A DNA stretch of 64,000 bases. It comes from PALSA-555 sp963731625. GTDB taxonomy: Bacteria > Actinomycetota > Acidimicrobiia > IMCC26256 > PALSA-555. A program made the position numbers and the translations under genes. The stretch is from the NCBI GenBank assembly GCA_963731625.1, contig CAVSWH010000021.1, forward strand, positions 62,001 through 126,000. The letters run 5' to 3'. Of the stretch, positions 8,991 through 17,127 are shown one piece after another. The first letter of the stretch is position 1. Every line of letters begins with the position of its first letter. The notes under the pieces were generated by a model. The model was given only the letters and a program-made list of their open reading frames with translations. It was not told the origin of the DNA and did not search any database.

Positions 8991-9854
8991 GTGGCCAAGA
9001 TCAGCGACATCCTCGCCGGCGGACGCTCGATCTCGTTCGAGTTCTTTCCGCCGCGCACCCCCGAGGCGGAGGAGCAGCTCGAGCGCACGCTCGTCGAGCT
9101 GGAGGCGCTGCACCCGTCGTATGTGTCCGTGACGTACGGCGCGGGTGGCACCACGCGGGAGCGGACGCACGACCTCGTCGTGCACATCAACCACGACACG
9201 TCGATGACCGCGATGGCGCACCTGACGTGCGCGGCGCACACCCGGGCGGAGCTCGTCGACATCGTGACCCGCTACCGGGACTCGTCGATCGAGAACATCC
9301 TTGCGCTCGGCGGCGACCCGCCGAAGGACCTCGACCTGCCCCCCGGGGAGCTCGAGCACGCCATCGACCTGGTGCGGCTCGCCCGGAGCGTCGGGGACTT
9401 CTCGATCGGCGTCGCCGTGCATCCCGAGCCGCACCCGCGCTCCCCGTCGGTGGAGAGCGACCGGCGCTACACGGCGGAGAAGCTCGCCGAGGCCGACTTC
9501 GGGGTCACGCAGTTCTTCTTCGAGCCGCACCACTACTTCGAGCTGCTCGACGCGCTCGACCAGCGGGGCGTCGACCGGCCGGTCATCCCGGGGATCATGC
9601 CGGTGCTCAGCATCGCCGGGATCACGCGCATGGCCGAGCTGCAGGGCTCGGCGTTCCCGGGCTGGCTGGCGGCGCGGCTCCACGAGGTCGAGGACGATCC
9701 CGCCGCGGTGCGGGCCGTCGGGATCGAGGAGGCGACGCGACTCTGCGCCGCGCTGCTCGAGGGCGGCGCGCCGGGCCTGCACTTCTACACGTTGAACCGC
9801 TCGCCGGCGACGCGCGACATCGCGGCAAACCTCGGCCTCGCGCCGGCCCGCTGA
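8991..9854 (+). CDS. metF: Methylenetetrahydrofolate reductase
   Basis: A 287-residue MetF-family flavoprotein that reduces 5,10-methylenetetrahydrofolate to 5-methyltetrahydrofolate for methionine synthesis. Family landmarks are EFFPPRTPEAEEQL at the start, SVTYGAGG, NILALGGDPP and FGVTQFFFEPHHY. The start is GTG 8991; a TACGCT hexamer about 30 bases upstream could be its -10. It precedes the sulfatase gene by 14 bases and is divergent from the FrhB-like gene, which might relate to its electron donor. Confidence 0.9.
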   Translation: MAKISDILAGGRSISFEFFPPRTPEAEEQLERTLVELEALHPSYVSVTYGAGGTTRERTHDLVVHINHDTSMTAMAHLTCAAHTRAELVDIVTRYRDSSIENILALGGDPPKDLDLPPGELEHAIDLVRLARSVGDFSIGVAVHPEPHPRSPSVESDRRYTAEKLAEADFGVTQFFFEPHHYFELLDALDQRGVDRPVIPGIMPVLSIAGITRMAELQGSAFPGWLAARLHEVEDDPAAVRAVGIEEATRLCAALLEGGAPGLHFYTLNRSPATRDIAANLGLAPAR

Positions 9855-9868
9855 GCGCCAGGAGGACG

Positions 9869-12151
9869 ATGGTTTCGCGCGCCGTCATCGGTCGCACCAG
9901 CGTTGACTCGACACCTGCGTTCCCCGCGGTGGCGCGGCCACCGCGCGGCGCCCCGAACGTCGTGCTCGTCGTGCTCGACGATCTCGGCTTCGCGCAGCTG
10001 GGCTGCTTCGGCTCCGATCTCTCGACGCCGACGATCGACCGCCTCGGCGCCGAAGGGCTGCGTTTCAACCGGTTCCACGTCACCGCGTTGTGCTCGCCGA
10101 CGCGCGCGTGCCTGCTCACGGGGCGCAACCACCACGCCGTCGGGATGGGGTTCCTGTCGGACGTCCCAACCGGCTATCCGGGTTACAACGGTCGCCTCCC
10201 CGCGTCCGCGGCGGCGATGCCGCGGCTGCTCCGCGACGCGGGGTACAGCACGCTCGCTGTCGGCAAGTGGCACCTCGCGCCGAGATGGGAGCAGAGCGCG
10301 GCGGGGCCGTTCGGTCGCTGGCCGCTCGGGCTCGGCTTCGAGCGCCACTACGGCTTCCTGGCGGGCGACACGAACCAGTGGGCCCCGGCGCTCGTGCGCG
10401 ACAACGGCTACATCGACCAGCCCCGTCCGCCCGGTGACGGGTACCACCTCACCGAGGACCTCGTGGACCAGGCGATCCGCCTCGTGCAGGACCAGCATCA
10501 GGCGCAGCCGGCGAAGCCGTTCTTCCTCTACTTCGCGACGGGCGCGACGCACGCGCCGCACCACGCGCCGCGGGAGTACATCGACCGCTACGCCGGCCGC
10601 TTCGACGACGGCTGGGACGCCTGGCGCGACGCGACGTTCGCCCGCCAGCAGTCGTACGGCGTCGTGCCGGACGGCACCACGCTCACCCCGCGGCCGTCGT
10701 GGGTGGACGCGTGGGGCGACCTCACCGGCGACGAGCGCCGCCTCTTCGCCCGGCTGATGGAGTGCTTCGCCGGGTTCCTCACCCACACCGACGCGCAGCT
10801 CGGCCGCCTGTTCGCGTTCCTCGAGGACCTCGGCGTCCTCGACGACACGCTCGTGCTGCTCTGCTCGGACAACGGGACGAGCGCCGAGGGCGGCCCGTAC
10901 GGCTCGCTGAACGAGCACCGCTTCACGCACCAGCGCCTCGACGACACGGCCGAGACGCTCGCCCGCCTCGACGACCTCGGCGGGATCCGCGCCTACAACC
11001 ACTATCCGTGGGGCTGGGCGTGGGCCGGCAACACGCCGCTGCGGCTGTGGAAGCGCTACAGCTGGCTCGGCGGGGTGCGCACCCCGATGCTGGCGCGCTG
11101 GCCGGGCCACATCAGCGGGGCCGGACAGGTGCGGTCGCAGTTCTGCCACGCGGTCGACGTCCTCCCGACGGTGCTCGACGCAGTCGGGATCGACGCGCCC
11201 GCCGTGGTCGACGGCGTCGACCAGAGCCCGCTCGCCGGTGCCAGCCTGCTGTCGGCGTTCGCCGACGCGGCTGCGCCCAGCCCGCGCGACACGCAGTACT
11301 TCGAGATGATCGGCTCCCGCGCGCTGTACCAGGACGGGTGGAAGGTGACGACCGACCACGTCGGCAACCAGCTCGACGTCGAGCGCGACCGGCTCGAGGG
11401 GAGCCGCGACTTTGACACCGACCGCTGGCTGCTCTTCAACCTCGATGAGGACTTCTCGGAGGCCCATGACCGTTCGGCCGAGCACCCCGAGCTCGTCCGG
11501 CACCTCGAAGAGCGCTGGTGGCTCGAGGCGGGACGCAACCAGGTGCTGCCCCTCGACGACAGCCTCATCTACCGCGTCAGCGCGATCGAGCCGCCGCCGT
11601 ACGGCCGACGCGAGCGCGCCGTGCTGCGGCCCGGCGGCGGCCCGGTGAGCGAGAACGCGCTCCCGCTCCTGCTCGGCGGCTTCCTGCTCGAGGCCCACCT
11701 CGACGTGCCGACGGGTGGGGGCGAGGGCGTGATCTGCGCGCTCGGCGACTGGAACAACGGCTGGGCCTGCTACCTCCTCGACGGGCGGCCCGTGGTGGCG
11801 TTCAGCATCCTCGGGGACCCGGCACGCGTCACCGCGCCCGACCGGCTAGCGGCCGGCCGCGCCCTGGTGTCCGTCCGGTACCGGCGTGGCACGTCGCCGG
11901 GCGGCGAGGTCACGCTCGCGGTGGACGACACGGTCGTGGCCGCCGAGACGCTGACCGAGGATCTCCCGTTCATGTGGCAGATCGGCGGCGCCGGGCTGCT
12001 TGTCGGCCGCGACCGGGGCCTGCCGGTGTCCGACGACTACGACCCGCCGTTCGCGTGCACCGCCGGGATCCGCGCGGTCGTCCTCGAGGCGCCGTCCGCT
12101 CCGGCACGCGACGCCGACGCGGAGCTCGCCGCCGCGCTCCGCCACGAGTAG
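9869..12151 (+). CDS. Type I sulfatase (arylsulfatase family)
   Basis: A 760-residue alkaline-phosphatase-superfamily sulfatase. Metal ligands D37 and D38 lie in VVLDDLGF, and the formylglycine signature CSPTR places the modified cysteine at C75. Later motifs SDNGTSAEGG and GKWHLAP are also typical. The enzyme would hydrolyse a sulfate ester; there is no signal peptide, so it looks cytoplasmic. A C-terminal region from about residue 590 looks like a beta-rich add-on. ATG 9869 follows GGAGG. Maturation would need a formylglycine-generating enzyme encoded elsewhere. Confidence 0.9.
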   Translation: MVSRAVIGRTSVDSTPAFPAVARPPRGAPNVVLVVLDDLGFAQLGCFGSDLSTPTIDRLGAEGLRFNRFHVTALCSPTRACLLTGRNHHAVGMGFLSDVPTGYPGYNGRLPASAAAMPRLLRDAGYSTLAVGKWHLAPRWEQSAAGPFGRWPLGLGFERHYGFLAGDTNQWAPALVRDNGYIDQPRPPGDGYHLTEDLVDQAIRLVQDQHQAQPAKPFFLYFATGATHAPHHAPREYIDRYAGRFDDGWDAWRDATFARQQSYGVVPDGTTLTPRPSWVDAWGDLTGDERRLFARLMECFAGFLTHTDAQLGRLFAFLEDLGVLDDTLVLLCSDNGTSAEGGPYGSLNEHRFTHQRLDDTAETLARLDDLGGIRAYNHYPWGWAWAGNTPLRLWKRYSWLGGVRTPMLARWPGHISGAGQVRSQFCHAVDVLPTVLDAVGIDAPAVVDGVDQSPLAGASLLSAFADAAAPSPRDTQYFEMIGSRALYQDGWKVTTDHVGNQLDVERDRLEGSRDFDTDRWLLFNLDEDFSEAHDRSAEHPELVRHLEERWWLEAGRNQVLPLDDSLIYRVSAIEPPPYGRRERAVLRPGGGPVSENALPLLLGGFLLEAHLDVPTGGGEGVICALGDWNNGWACYLLDGRPVVAFSILGDPARVTAPDRLAAGRALVSVRYRRGTSPGGEVTLAVDDTVVAAETLTEDLPFMWQIGGAGLLVGRDRGLPVSDDYDPPFACTAGIRAVVLEAPSAPARDADAELAAALRHE

Positions 12152-12169
12152 CGGGGCGCGCGACACCCT

Positions 12170-12184
12170 GGGCGGAGGGAGTGG
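12170..12184. repeat. Partial copy of tRNA-Ser 3' end (att-like direct repeat, left)
   Basis: GGGCGGAGGGAGTGG here is identical over 15 bases to 13453-13467, which is the 3' end of the tRNA-Ser(CGA) gene plus three bases beyond it. The two copies enclose the IS481-type element. Direct repeats of a tRNA 3' end are typical of tyrosine-recombinase attachment sites; no integrase gene remains, so this could be a scar. Confidence 0.5.
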
Positions 12185-12211
12185 TGTGTGAGTTCAGGAG
12201 ATCCTGGAGGT

Positions 12212-13448
12212 ATGTCGCGAGACATCGTGGACACCCGATGAAGGGGTGTGGCGATGGGTCTGGCCGACTATCTGGTCCGGGCGGTCCTGGAGGAAGGCGG
12301 CAGCGTCAGGGACGTCGCCGCCGCTCATGGGGTCTCGAAGAGCTGGCTCTATGAGCTCTTGGCCCGCTACCGACGAGACGGTGACCCGGGGCTGATCCCT
12401 CACTCGAGGCGGCCCCGGTCCTCACCGACCCAGGTGCCCGTCGAACTCGAGGAGCGCATCGTGGAGCTGCGAAAGACGCTGCTCGAAGCGGGGCTCGACT
12501 CTGGACCCCAGACCCTGCACTTTCACCTCTGTGCAGAAGTCGCCCACCCGCCCTCGGTGTCGTCGATCTGGCGGATCTTGTCGCGACGCGGGTTCGTGAC
12601 TCCCCAGCCTCACAAGCGGCCCCGCAGCGCCTGGGTCCGCTTCGAAGCCCAACTCCCCAACGAATGCTGGCAAGGCGACGCGACGCACTGGTCACTTGGC
12701 GACGGCACCGGCGTGGAGATCCTCAACCTGATCGACGATCACTCACGCCTGCTCGTCGCCTCGACGGCGTTCACGACCATCAAAGTGACCGACGTCGTGG
12801 CCACCTTCTACGAGGCCGCGGCCCGACACGGCCTCCCCGCCAGCCTCCTCACCGACAACGGTGCCATCTTCACCAACGCCCCACGCCGCGGCCGCAGCGC
12901 CCTCGAAACCGAACTCGACCGGCTCGGCATCACCCACAAGCACTCGCGGCCCTACCACCCCCAGACCTGCGGGAAGATCGAACGGTTCCACCAGACCCTC
13001 AAACGCTGGCTCACCCGCCAACCCGCCGCTGAGACCTTGACGGAGCTCAACCGCGACCTCGAACGCTTCGTCGACATCTACAACACCCAACGCCCGCATC
13101 GAGCCGTCGGCCGGCGCACCCCCACCGACGCGTTCAACGCCCGCATCAAAGCCGCACCCACCAACCCCAACCTCAAGATCCCCCACCACTACCGCGTCCG
13201 CCACGACAAAATCGACAGCACCGGCTGCATCACGCTCCGCTACAAAAGCCGCCTCCACCACATCGGCGTCGGCCGCGCCCACAAACACGCCCGAGTCCTG
13301 GTCCTCGTCGCCGACCTCGACGTGCGAATCCTCGCCCCCGACGGCGAGCTCCTGCGGGCCCTCACCCTCGATCCCACCCGCGACTACCAGCCCCGCCGCC
13401 GATAGTCCACGATGACCCGCGACAAGCGTCCTCGATGTCTCGCGACAT
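12212..13448 (+). mobile_element. IS481-family-like insertion sequence
   Basis: A 1237-base element bounded by perfect 16-base inverted repeats ATGTCGCGAGACATCG (12212-12227) and its complement (13433-13448); a further GGAC is shared just inside both ends. If the usual TGT...ACA ends are used, the element is 12213-13447. It holds one intact transposase. I see no target-site duplication in the flanking bases. It lies between the sulfatase gene and tRNA-Ser(CGA). Confidence 0.85.
12248..13405 (+). CDS. IS481-type DDE transposase
   Basis: A 385-residue transposase. Residues 1-60 form a helix-turn-helix (VRDVAAAHGVSKSWLYELL), followed by a second DNA-binding segment and an integrase core. The DDE residues are D144 (WQGDATHW), D203 (LLTDNGAIF) and E245 (CGKIERFHQTL), then the closing YNTQRPHRAVGRRTP. 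The reading frame is intact, so the element may be active. Start is GTG 12248 or ATG 12254, behind AAGGGG. Confidence 0.9.
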   Translation: MAMGLADYLVRAVLEEGGSVRDVAAAHGVSKSWLYELLARYRRDGDPGLIPHSRRPRSSPTQVPVELEERIVELRKTLLEAGLDSGPQTLHFHLCAEVAHPPSVSSIWRILSRRGFVTPQPHKRPRSAWVRFEAQLPNECWQGDATHWSLGDGTGVEILNLIDDHSRLLVASTAFTTIKVTDVVATFYEAAARHGLPASLLTDNGAIFTNAPRRGRSALETELDRLGITHKHSRPYHPQTCGKIERFHQTLKRWLTRQPAAETLTELNRDLERFVDIYNTQRPHRAVGRRTPTDAFNARIKAAPTNPNLKIPHHYRVRHDKIDSTGCITLRYKSRLHHIGVGRAHKHARVLVLVADLDVRILAPDGELLRALTLDPTRDYQPRRR

Positions 13449-13452
13449 CACA

Positions 13453-13467
13453 GGGCGGAGGGAGTGG
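13453..13467. repeat. tRNA-Ser 3' end, right copy of att-like direct repeat
   Basis: The same 15 bases as 12170-12184. This copy belongs to the intact tRNA-Ser(CGA) gene: it covers the discriminator base, the 3' acceptor strand and the first bases of the T-stem, read on the reverse strand. Confidence 0.5.
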
Positions 13468-13544
13468 GATTTGAACCCACGGTGCCCATTGCTGGACACA
13501 ACGGTTTTCGAGACCGCCCCGTTCGGCCGCTCCGGCATCCCTCC
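13456..13544 (-). tRNA. tRNA-Ser(CGA)
   Basis: An 89-base tRNA with a 7-pair acceptor stem (GGAGGGA with TCCCTCC, discriminator G), the anticodon loop CTCGAAA giving anticodon CGA for codon UCG, a long serine-type variable arm, and the T-loop GTTCAAATC. The 3' CCA is not encoded. The IS element ends 8 bases away. Confidence 0.95.
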
Positions 13545-13618
13545 GCCGACGATTCTACGGGGTCACCTCGCGGGCGCTCCCCGGGGCACCGCTCCGTGCG
13601 AGCGGCGCCGTCGCACCG

Positions 13619-14080
13619 TCAGCCGCGCCGCGTCGCGAAGAACTCCGTGAGGAGCGTGGCGCACTCGTCGGCCCGGACGCCGTCCACGACCACGAGCTCA
13701 TGGTTGAGCCGGGGGTCCACGCCCAGGTTGTAGAGGCTGCCGAGCGCACCCGCCTTCGGATCGGCCGCGCCGAACGCGACGAGCTCGAGCTGCGCGGCCA
13801 CGGCGGCGCCGGCGCACATGGGGCAGGGCTCCAGCGTGACGACGAGGACGCAGCCCGGGAGACGCCACGACCCACGCGCCGCGGCCGCGTCGCGGAGGGC
13901 AAGCAGCTCGGCGTGCGCCGTCGGGTCCTGGCGGCGCTCGCGCTCGTTGTGCGCCTGCGCCACGAGGGTGCCGTCGCCGTCCGCGACCACCGCCCCGACG
14001 GGGACGTCCGCGTGGGCCGCGGCGCGGCGCGCCTCGCCGAGCGCGGCCTCCATCAGCGACTCGAGCAGGGCGCGTTCCAC
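13619..14080 (-). CDS. tadA: tRNA-specific adenosine deaminase
   Basis: A 153-residue zinc deaminase of the TadA type, which converts A34 to inosine in tRNA-Arg(ACG). Zinc ligands are H56 in the TAHAE motif (with catalytic E58) and C86/C89 in EPCPMCAGA; GALGSLYNL is the usual substrate-loop segment. It starts at GTG 14080 immediately after the stop of the PNPOx-like gene, so the two are co-translated. The two tRNA-Ser genes lie close on the same strand. Confidence 0.9.
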   Translation of the reverse strand: MERALLESLMEAALGEARRAAAHADVPVGAVVADGDGTLVAQAHNERERRQDPTAHAELLALRDAAAARGSWRLPGCVLVVTLEPCPMCAGAAVAAQLELVAFGAADPKAGALGSLYNLGVDPRLNHELVVVDGVRADECATLLTEFFATRRG

Positions 14081-14497
14081 TCAGGCAGCCATGGCGTGAC
14101 GCCCGATGATCGTCGTGGGCGTGACTCGCACGAGCAGCTCGCCGGGCAGCGCGTTGCGGGCGCCGAACTCCTCGGCGCGATCGGCGCCCATGTACCGCTC
14201 GCCGATGGCGGTCGCCCACCGACGCAGCGACGCCCGGTCGGTGTCGACCGACGCCACCCCCTGCACGGTGACGAAGCTGTACGGGGGCGTCTCGTCGTCC
14301 ACGCAGAGCGACACCCGCGGGTCGCGCCGCAGCGCCCGACCCTTCACACTCGTCGCGTGGGTCGTGAAGACGAGCTCGGCGCCGTCGAGGACGAACCAGA
14401 TCGGCACCACGTGGGGCTGGCCGTCGCGGCTCGTCGTCGCGACCTTCGCTGTGCGCGTGCCGACGCGCAGGAACGCGCGCGCCTGCTCGGGCGTCAT
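14081..14497 (-). CDS. PNPOx-like / F420-dependent split-barrel protein
   Basis: A 138-residue pyridoxamine-5-phosphate-oxidase-like split-barrel protein of the class often tied to F420 or FMN in actinobacteria. Typical strands are VATTSRDGQPHVVPIWFVLDG and LRRDPRVSLCVDDE. I take ATG 14497; GTG 14506, 7 bases after a GATACT hexamer, is an equally good leaderless alternative adding three residues. It is directly followed by tadA. Cofactor choice cannot be decided from sequence. Confidence 0.8.
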   Translation of the reverse strand: MTPEQARAFLRVGTRTAKVATTSRDGQPHVVPIWFVLDGAELVFTTHATSVKGRALRRDPRVSLCVDDETPPYSFVTVQGVASVDTDRASLRRWATAIGERYMGADRAEEFGARNALPGELLVRVTPTTIIGRHAMAA

Positions 14498-14557
14498 GAT
14501 CTCCACCGCGCCCAGTATCCATCGCGGGTCGGTGGCGCGCGGCCCGGTGGGCCGGGG

Positions 14558-14642
14558 CGGAGGGAGTGGGATTCGAACCCACGGTGAGTTACCCCACACA
14601 CGCTCTCCAGGCGTGCCGATTCGTCCGCTCTCGCATCCCTCC
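14558..14642 (-). tRNA. tRNA-Ser(GGA)
   Basis: An 85-base serine tRNA with the same acceptor stem as the CGA isoacceptor (GGAGGGA with TCCCTCC), anticodon loop CTGGAGA giving anticodon GGA, a long variable arm and T-loop GTTCGAATC. CCA is not encoded. Confidence 0.95.
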
Positions 14643-14682
14643 CGGAGGGAGGAGATGGTACGCACCGGCACTAACCTCGCCA

Positions 14683-14958
14683 CGCGGACCGTGCTAGGCG
14701 GGGAGCTCGTGGTGCCCTGTACCCCAAATCCACGTATGGGGGGCTGATCGCTCGTCTGAGGCCCGGGCCGTCGCTCGATCGGACCACTCGACGGTGTTGA
14801 GGGTTGGGTCCTGCGCAACGGGATCCCGCGAACCGAGTCAGGTCCGGAAGGAAGCAGCTCTCAGCGGACCGTCCCGGGTGCCGCAGGCATGCCTGGCCGG
14901 AGCCGGCGGTGGCCCCCGGTCGGTCGGCGGTCAGGTCGAAGCGGGTGCACGGTCCGCG
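14683..14958 (+). ncRNA. ffs: Large-type bacterial SRP RNA (with Alu domain)
   Basis: The universal SRP S-domain signature CAGGTCCGGAAGGAAGCAGC lies at 14839-14858, and CCTGCG (14810) pairs with CGCAGG (14882). Upstream, GTGCTAGGCGGGGAG and GGTGCCCTGTACC match the 5' Alu-domain core of large bacterial SRP RNAs such as Bacillus scRNA. The ends pair perfectly over 12 bases: 14683-14694 with 14947-14958. The whole is therefore about 276 nt and not the usual ~100-nt 4.5S form. It ends 43 bases before dnaX. Confidence 0.9.
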
Positions 14959-14989
14959 CCACCCTGACGAGGGCCGACGCGCGCGTCGG

Positions 14990-14995
14990 TACAGT
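14990..14995 (+). promoter_or_regulatory. -10 hexamer for leaderless dnaX
   Basis: TACAGT ends 6 bases before the GTG start of dnaX, and no ribosome-binding site intervenes. This spacing puts the transcript start on the start codon. Confidence 0.5.
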
Positions 14996-15001
14996 CCGTC
15001 C

Positions 15002-16759
15002 GTGGCCTACCAGGCGCTCTACCGGACCTACCGACCGCAGCGCTTCTCGGAGCTCGTCGGCCAGGAGCACGTCACCCATGCCCTCCGCAACGCCGTCCGG
15101 GAGGACCGGGTCGGGCACGCCTACCTGTTCTCCGGGCCGCGCGGCACGGGCAAGACCACGACCGCCCGGATCCTCGCGAAGGCCCTGAACTGCACGAACC
15201 TCGGCGCGGACGGCGAGCCGTGCGGCGAGTGCGAGCCCTGCCGGGCGATCGCGGCCGGCACCTTCCTCGACCTCTTCGAGATCGACGCGGCGTCGAAGCG
15301 CAAGGTCGACGACGCCCGCGACTTGCGCGAGCAGCTGTCGCACAAGGGATTCGGTGGGCAGCGCACCGTGTACATCCTCGACGAGGTGCACATGCTGACG
15401 AAGGAGTCGGCGAACACGCTCCTGAAAAGCCTGGAGGAGCCGCCCGAGCACGTCGTCTTCGTGCTCGCGACGACGAACCCCGAGGAGGTGCTGCCGACGA
15501 TCCGGTCGCGCACCCAGCACTTCCAGTTCACGCTGCTCACCACCGAACAGCTGGTGGCCCGCCTCGCCGACCTGCTCGCCCGGGAGCACATCGAGTACGA
15601 CCCCGCCGCCCTCGAGACGATCGCCCTCGCCGCCGGCGGCTCGGCGCGCGACGCCGAGTCGCTGCTCGACCAGGCGATCGCCGGCGCGGACGGGCGCCTC
15701 GACGCCGACCGGGTGGCCGAGGTGTTCGGCTCGACGCCGTTCGCGCAGCGGGCCGCCGTGCTCGAGGCCATCGCCGACGAGGACGCGGCTCGGGCGCTGC
15801 TCTCCCTCGACGCGCTCCTCGAGGCCGGCCACGACTCCCGCCGGGTGGCCGAGGACCTCCTCGTCGCGGCCCGTGACACCTTCCTGCTCACCGCCGGCGC
15901 GGGCCGGGTCCAGGTCCAGGTCCCCGCGGCCGACCAGGCCCGCCTCACCGAGCTCGGCGAGCGGCTCGGGAACGCGGCGATGGTGCGCATGGTCGAGACC
16001 CTCGGCCAGGCGATCGTGGACATGCGCGGCGTCGACGCCGCCGACCCCCGCCTGGTGCTGGAGGTCGCCCTCGTGCGGCTCAGCCGGCGCGACGCCGGCC
16101 CGCCCCTCCAGACGGTCGTCGAGCGCATCGAGCGTCTCGAGCGCGCGCTCGGCACCGCCGGCGTGCCCGCGCCCACCCCGGAGCGCCGTGCGCCGGGCCG
16201 GACGCTCGGCGCCGTGCGGGCCGAAGCCGACGCGGCGCGCGCCGCCGAGCCCGCGCCCGCGCCGCCGCCGGCTCCCGCCGCGACCCCGCCGGCCCCCGAG
16301 CCAGCGCCCGCTGCGACCCCGCCGGCCACGCCGGCGCGGGACCTCGACCTCGACGACGTGATCCTCGCGTGGGCCGAGCTGCTCCCCGGCTTCTCGCCCG
16401 CGACGCGCGCCGCCGTGCAGGCGGCCCAGCCGCTGCGCGTCGACGGCGACGTCGTGGTGTTCGGCGTCGCACCCGAGCTGGTCGAGGCGGCCCGCCCCCG
16501 CTTCAAGCGCGAAGCCGACACGATCCGCGCCGCCCTCGCGGACCGCTTCGGGCGCAACGTGAAGTTCAACCTCGTCGCCGCGGCCGACTTCGTCGCGGAT
16601 GCCCCAGCACGCGCGCCAGCGCGCAAGCCGGATCCTCCGCCCGAGGAGCTCGACGCCGACGAGGTGCTCGACGCCACCGACGCGCCACCCGAGCCGCCCG
16701 AGGCGCGGCTCACCGAGGCCTTCGGCGCTACCGTCATCGAAGACATCCCGCGCCAATAG
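15002..16759 (+). CDS. dnaX: DNA polymerase III subunits gamma and tau
   Basis: A 585-residue clamp-loader ATPase. Walker A is SGPRGTGKTT (residues 44-53), the zinc cysteines are C64, C74, C77 and C80, Walker B is YILDEVHML, and the sensor-1 region is LATTNPEEVLPTIRSR. After the clamp-loader collar comes a Pro/Ala-rich linker (about 410-450) and a tau-like C-terminal domain. I see no obvious internal frameshift signal for making gamma. It heads the dnaX-ebfC-recR operon, with the SRP RNA just upstream. Confidence 0.95.
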   Translation: MAYQALYRTYRPQRFSELVGQEHVTHALRNAVREDRVGHAYLFSGPRGTGKTTTARILAKALNCTNLGADGEPCGECEPCRAIAAGTFLDLFEIDAASKRKVDDARDLREQLSHKGFGGQRTVYILDEVHMLTKESANTLLKSLEEPPEHVVFVLATTNPEEVLPTIRSRTQHFQFTLLTTEQLVARLADLLAREHIEYDPAALETIALAAGGSARDAESLLDQAIAGADGRLDADRVAEVFGSTPFAQRAAVLEAIADEDAARALLSLDALLEAGHDSRRVAEDLLVAARDTFLLTAGAGRVQVQVPAADQARLTELGERLGNAAMVRMVETLGQAIVDMRGVDAADPRLVLEVALVRLSRRDAGPPLQTVVERIERLERALGTAGVPAPTPERRAPGRTLGAVRAEADAARAAEPAPAPPPAPAATPPAPEPAPAATPPATPARDLDLDDVILAWAELLPGFSPATRAAVQAAQPLRVDGDVVVFGVAPELVEAARPRFKREADTIRAALADRFGRNVKFNLVAAADFVADAPARAPARKPDPPPEELDADEVLDATDAPPEPPEARLTEAFGATVIEDIPRQ

Positions 16760-16767
16760 GAGCCGGT

Positions 16768-17112
16768 GTGGCGAAGCAGAAACCGCCGTCGAACCCCCAG
16801 ACGAACCTCATGCGCCAGATGCAGCGCATGCAACAGGACATGGCGGACGCGCAGGCCGCGCTCGCCGAGGAGACGATCGAGGGATCGGCGGGCGGCGGCG
16901 TGGTGAAGGCGACGGTCACCGGCGCGGGCGACCTGCGCGCCGTCTCGATCGCGCCGGAGGTCGTCGACCCCGACGACGTCGAGATGCTCGAGGACCTGGT
17001 CGTCGCCGCCGTCACCGACGCGCTGCGCGGCGCGCAGGAGCGTCAGGCCCAGGCCATGGGCGGGATGACCGGCGGGCTCGACCTCGGCGCCCTCGGTGGG
17101 CTGCTCGGCTGA
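16768..17112 (+). CDS. YbaB/EbfC family nucleoid-associated protein
   Basis: A 114-residue YbaB/EbfC DNA-binding protein. The helical start LMRQMQRMQQDMADAQAAL and the strand VVKATVTGAGDLRAVSI are characteristic. The family forms a dimer that bends DNA and is almost always encoded between dnaX and recR, as here. The start is GTG 16768, 8 bases after the dnaX stop with AGGAG close upstream. Confidence 0.95.
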   Translation: MAKQKPPSNPQTNLMRQMQRMQQDMADAQAALAEETIEGSAGGGVVKATVTGAGDLRAVSIAPEVVDPDDVEMLEDLVVAAVTDALRGAQERQAQAMGGMTGGLDLGALGGLLG

Positions 17113-17127
17113 GGTCGCGCCGGGCAC

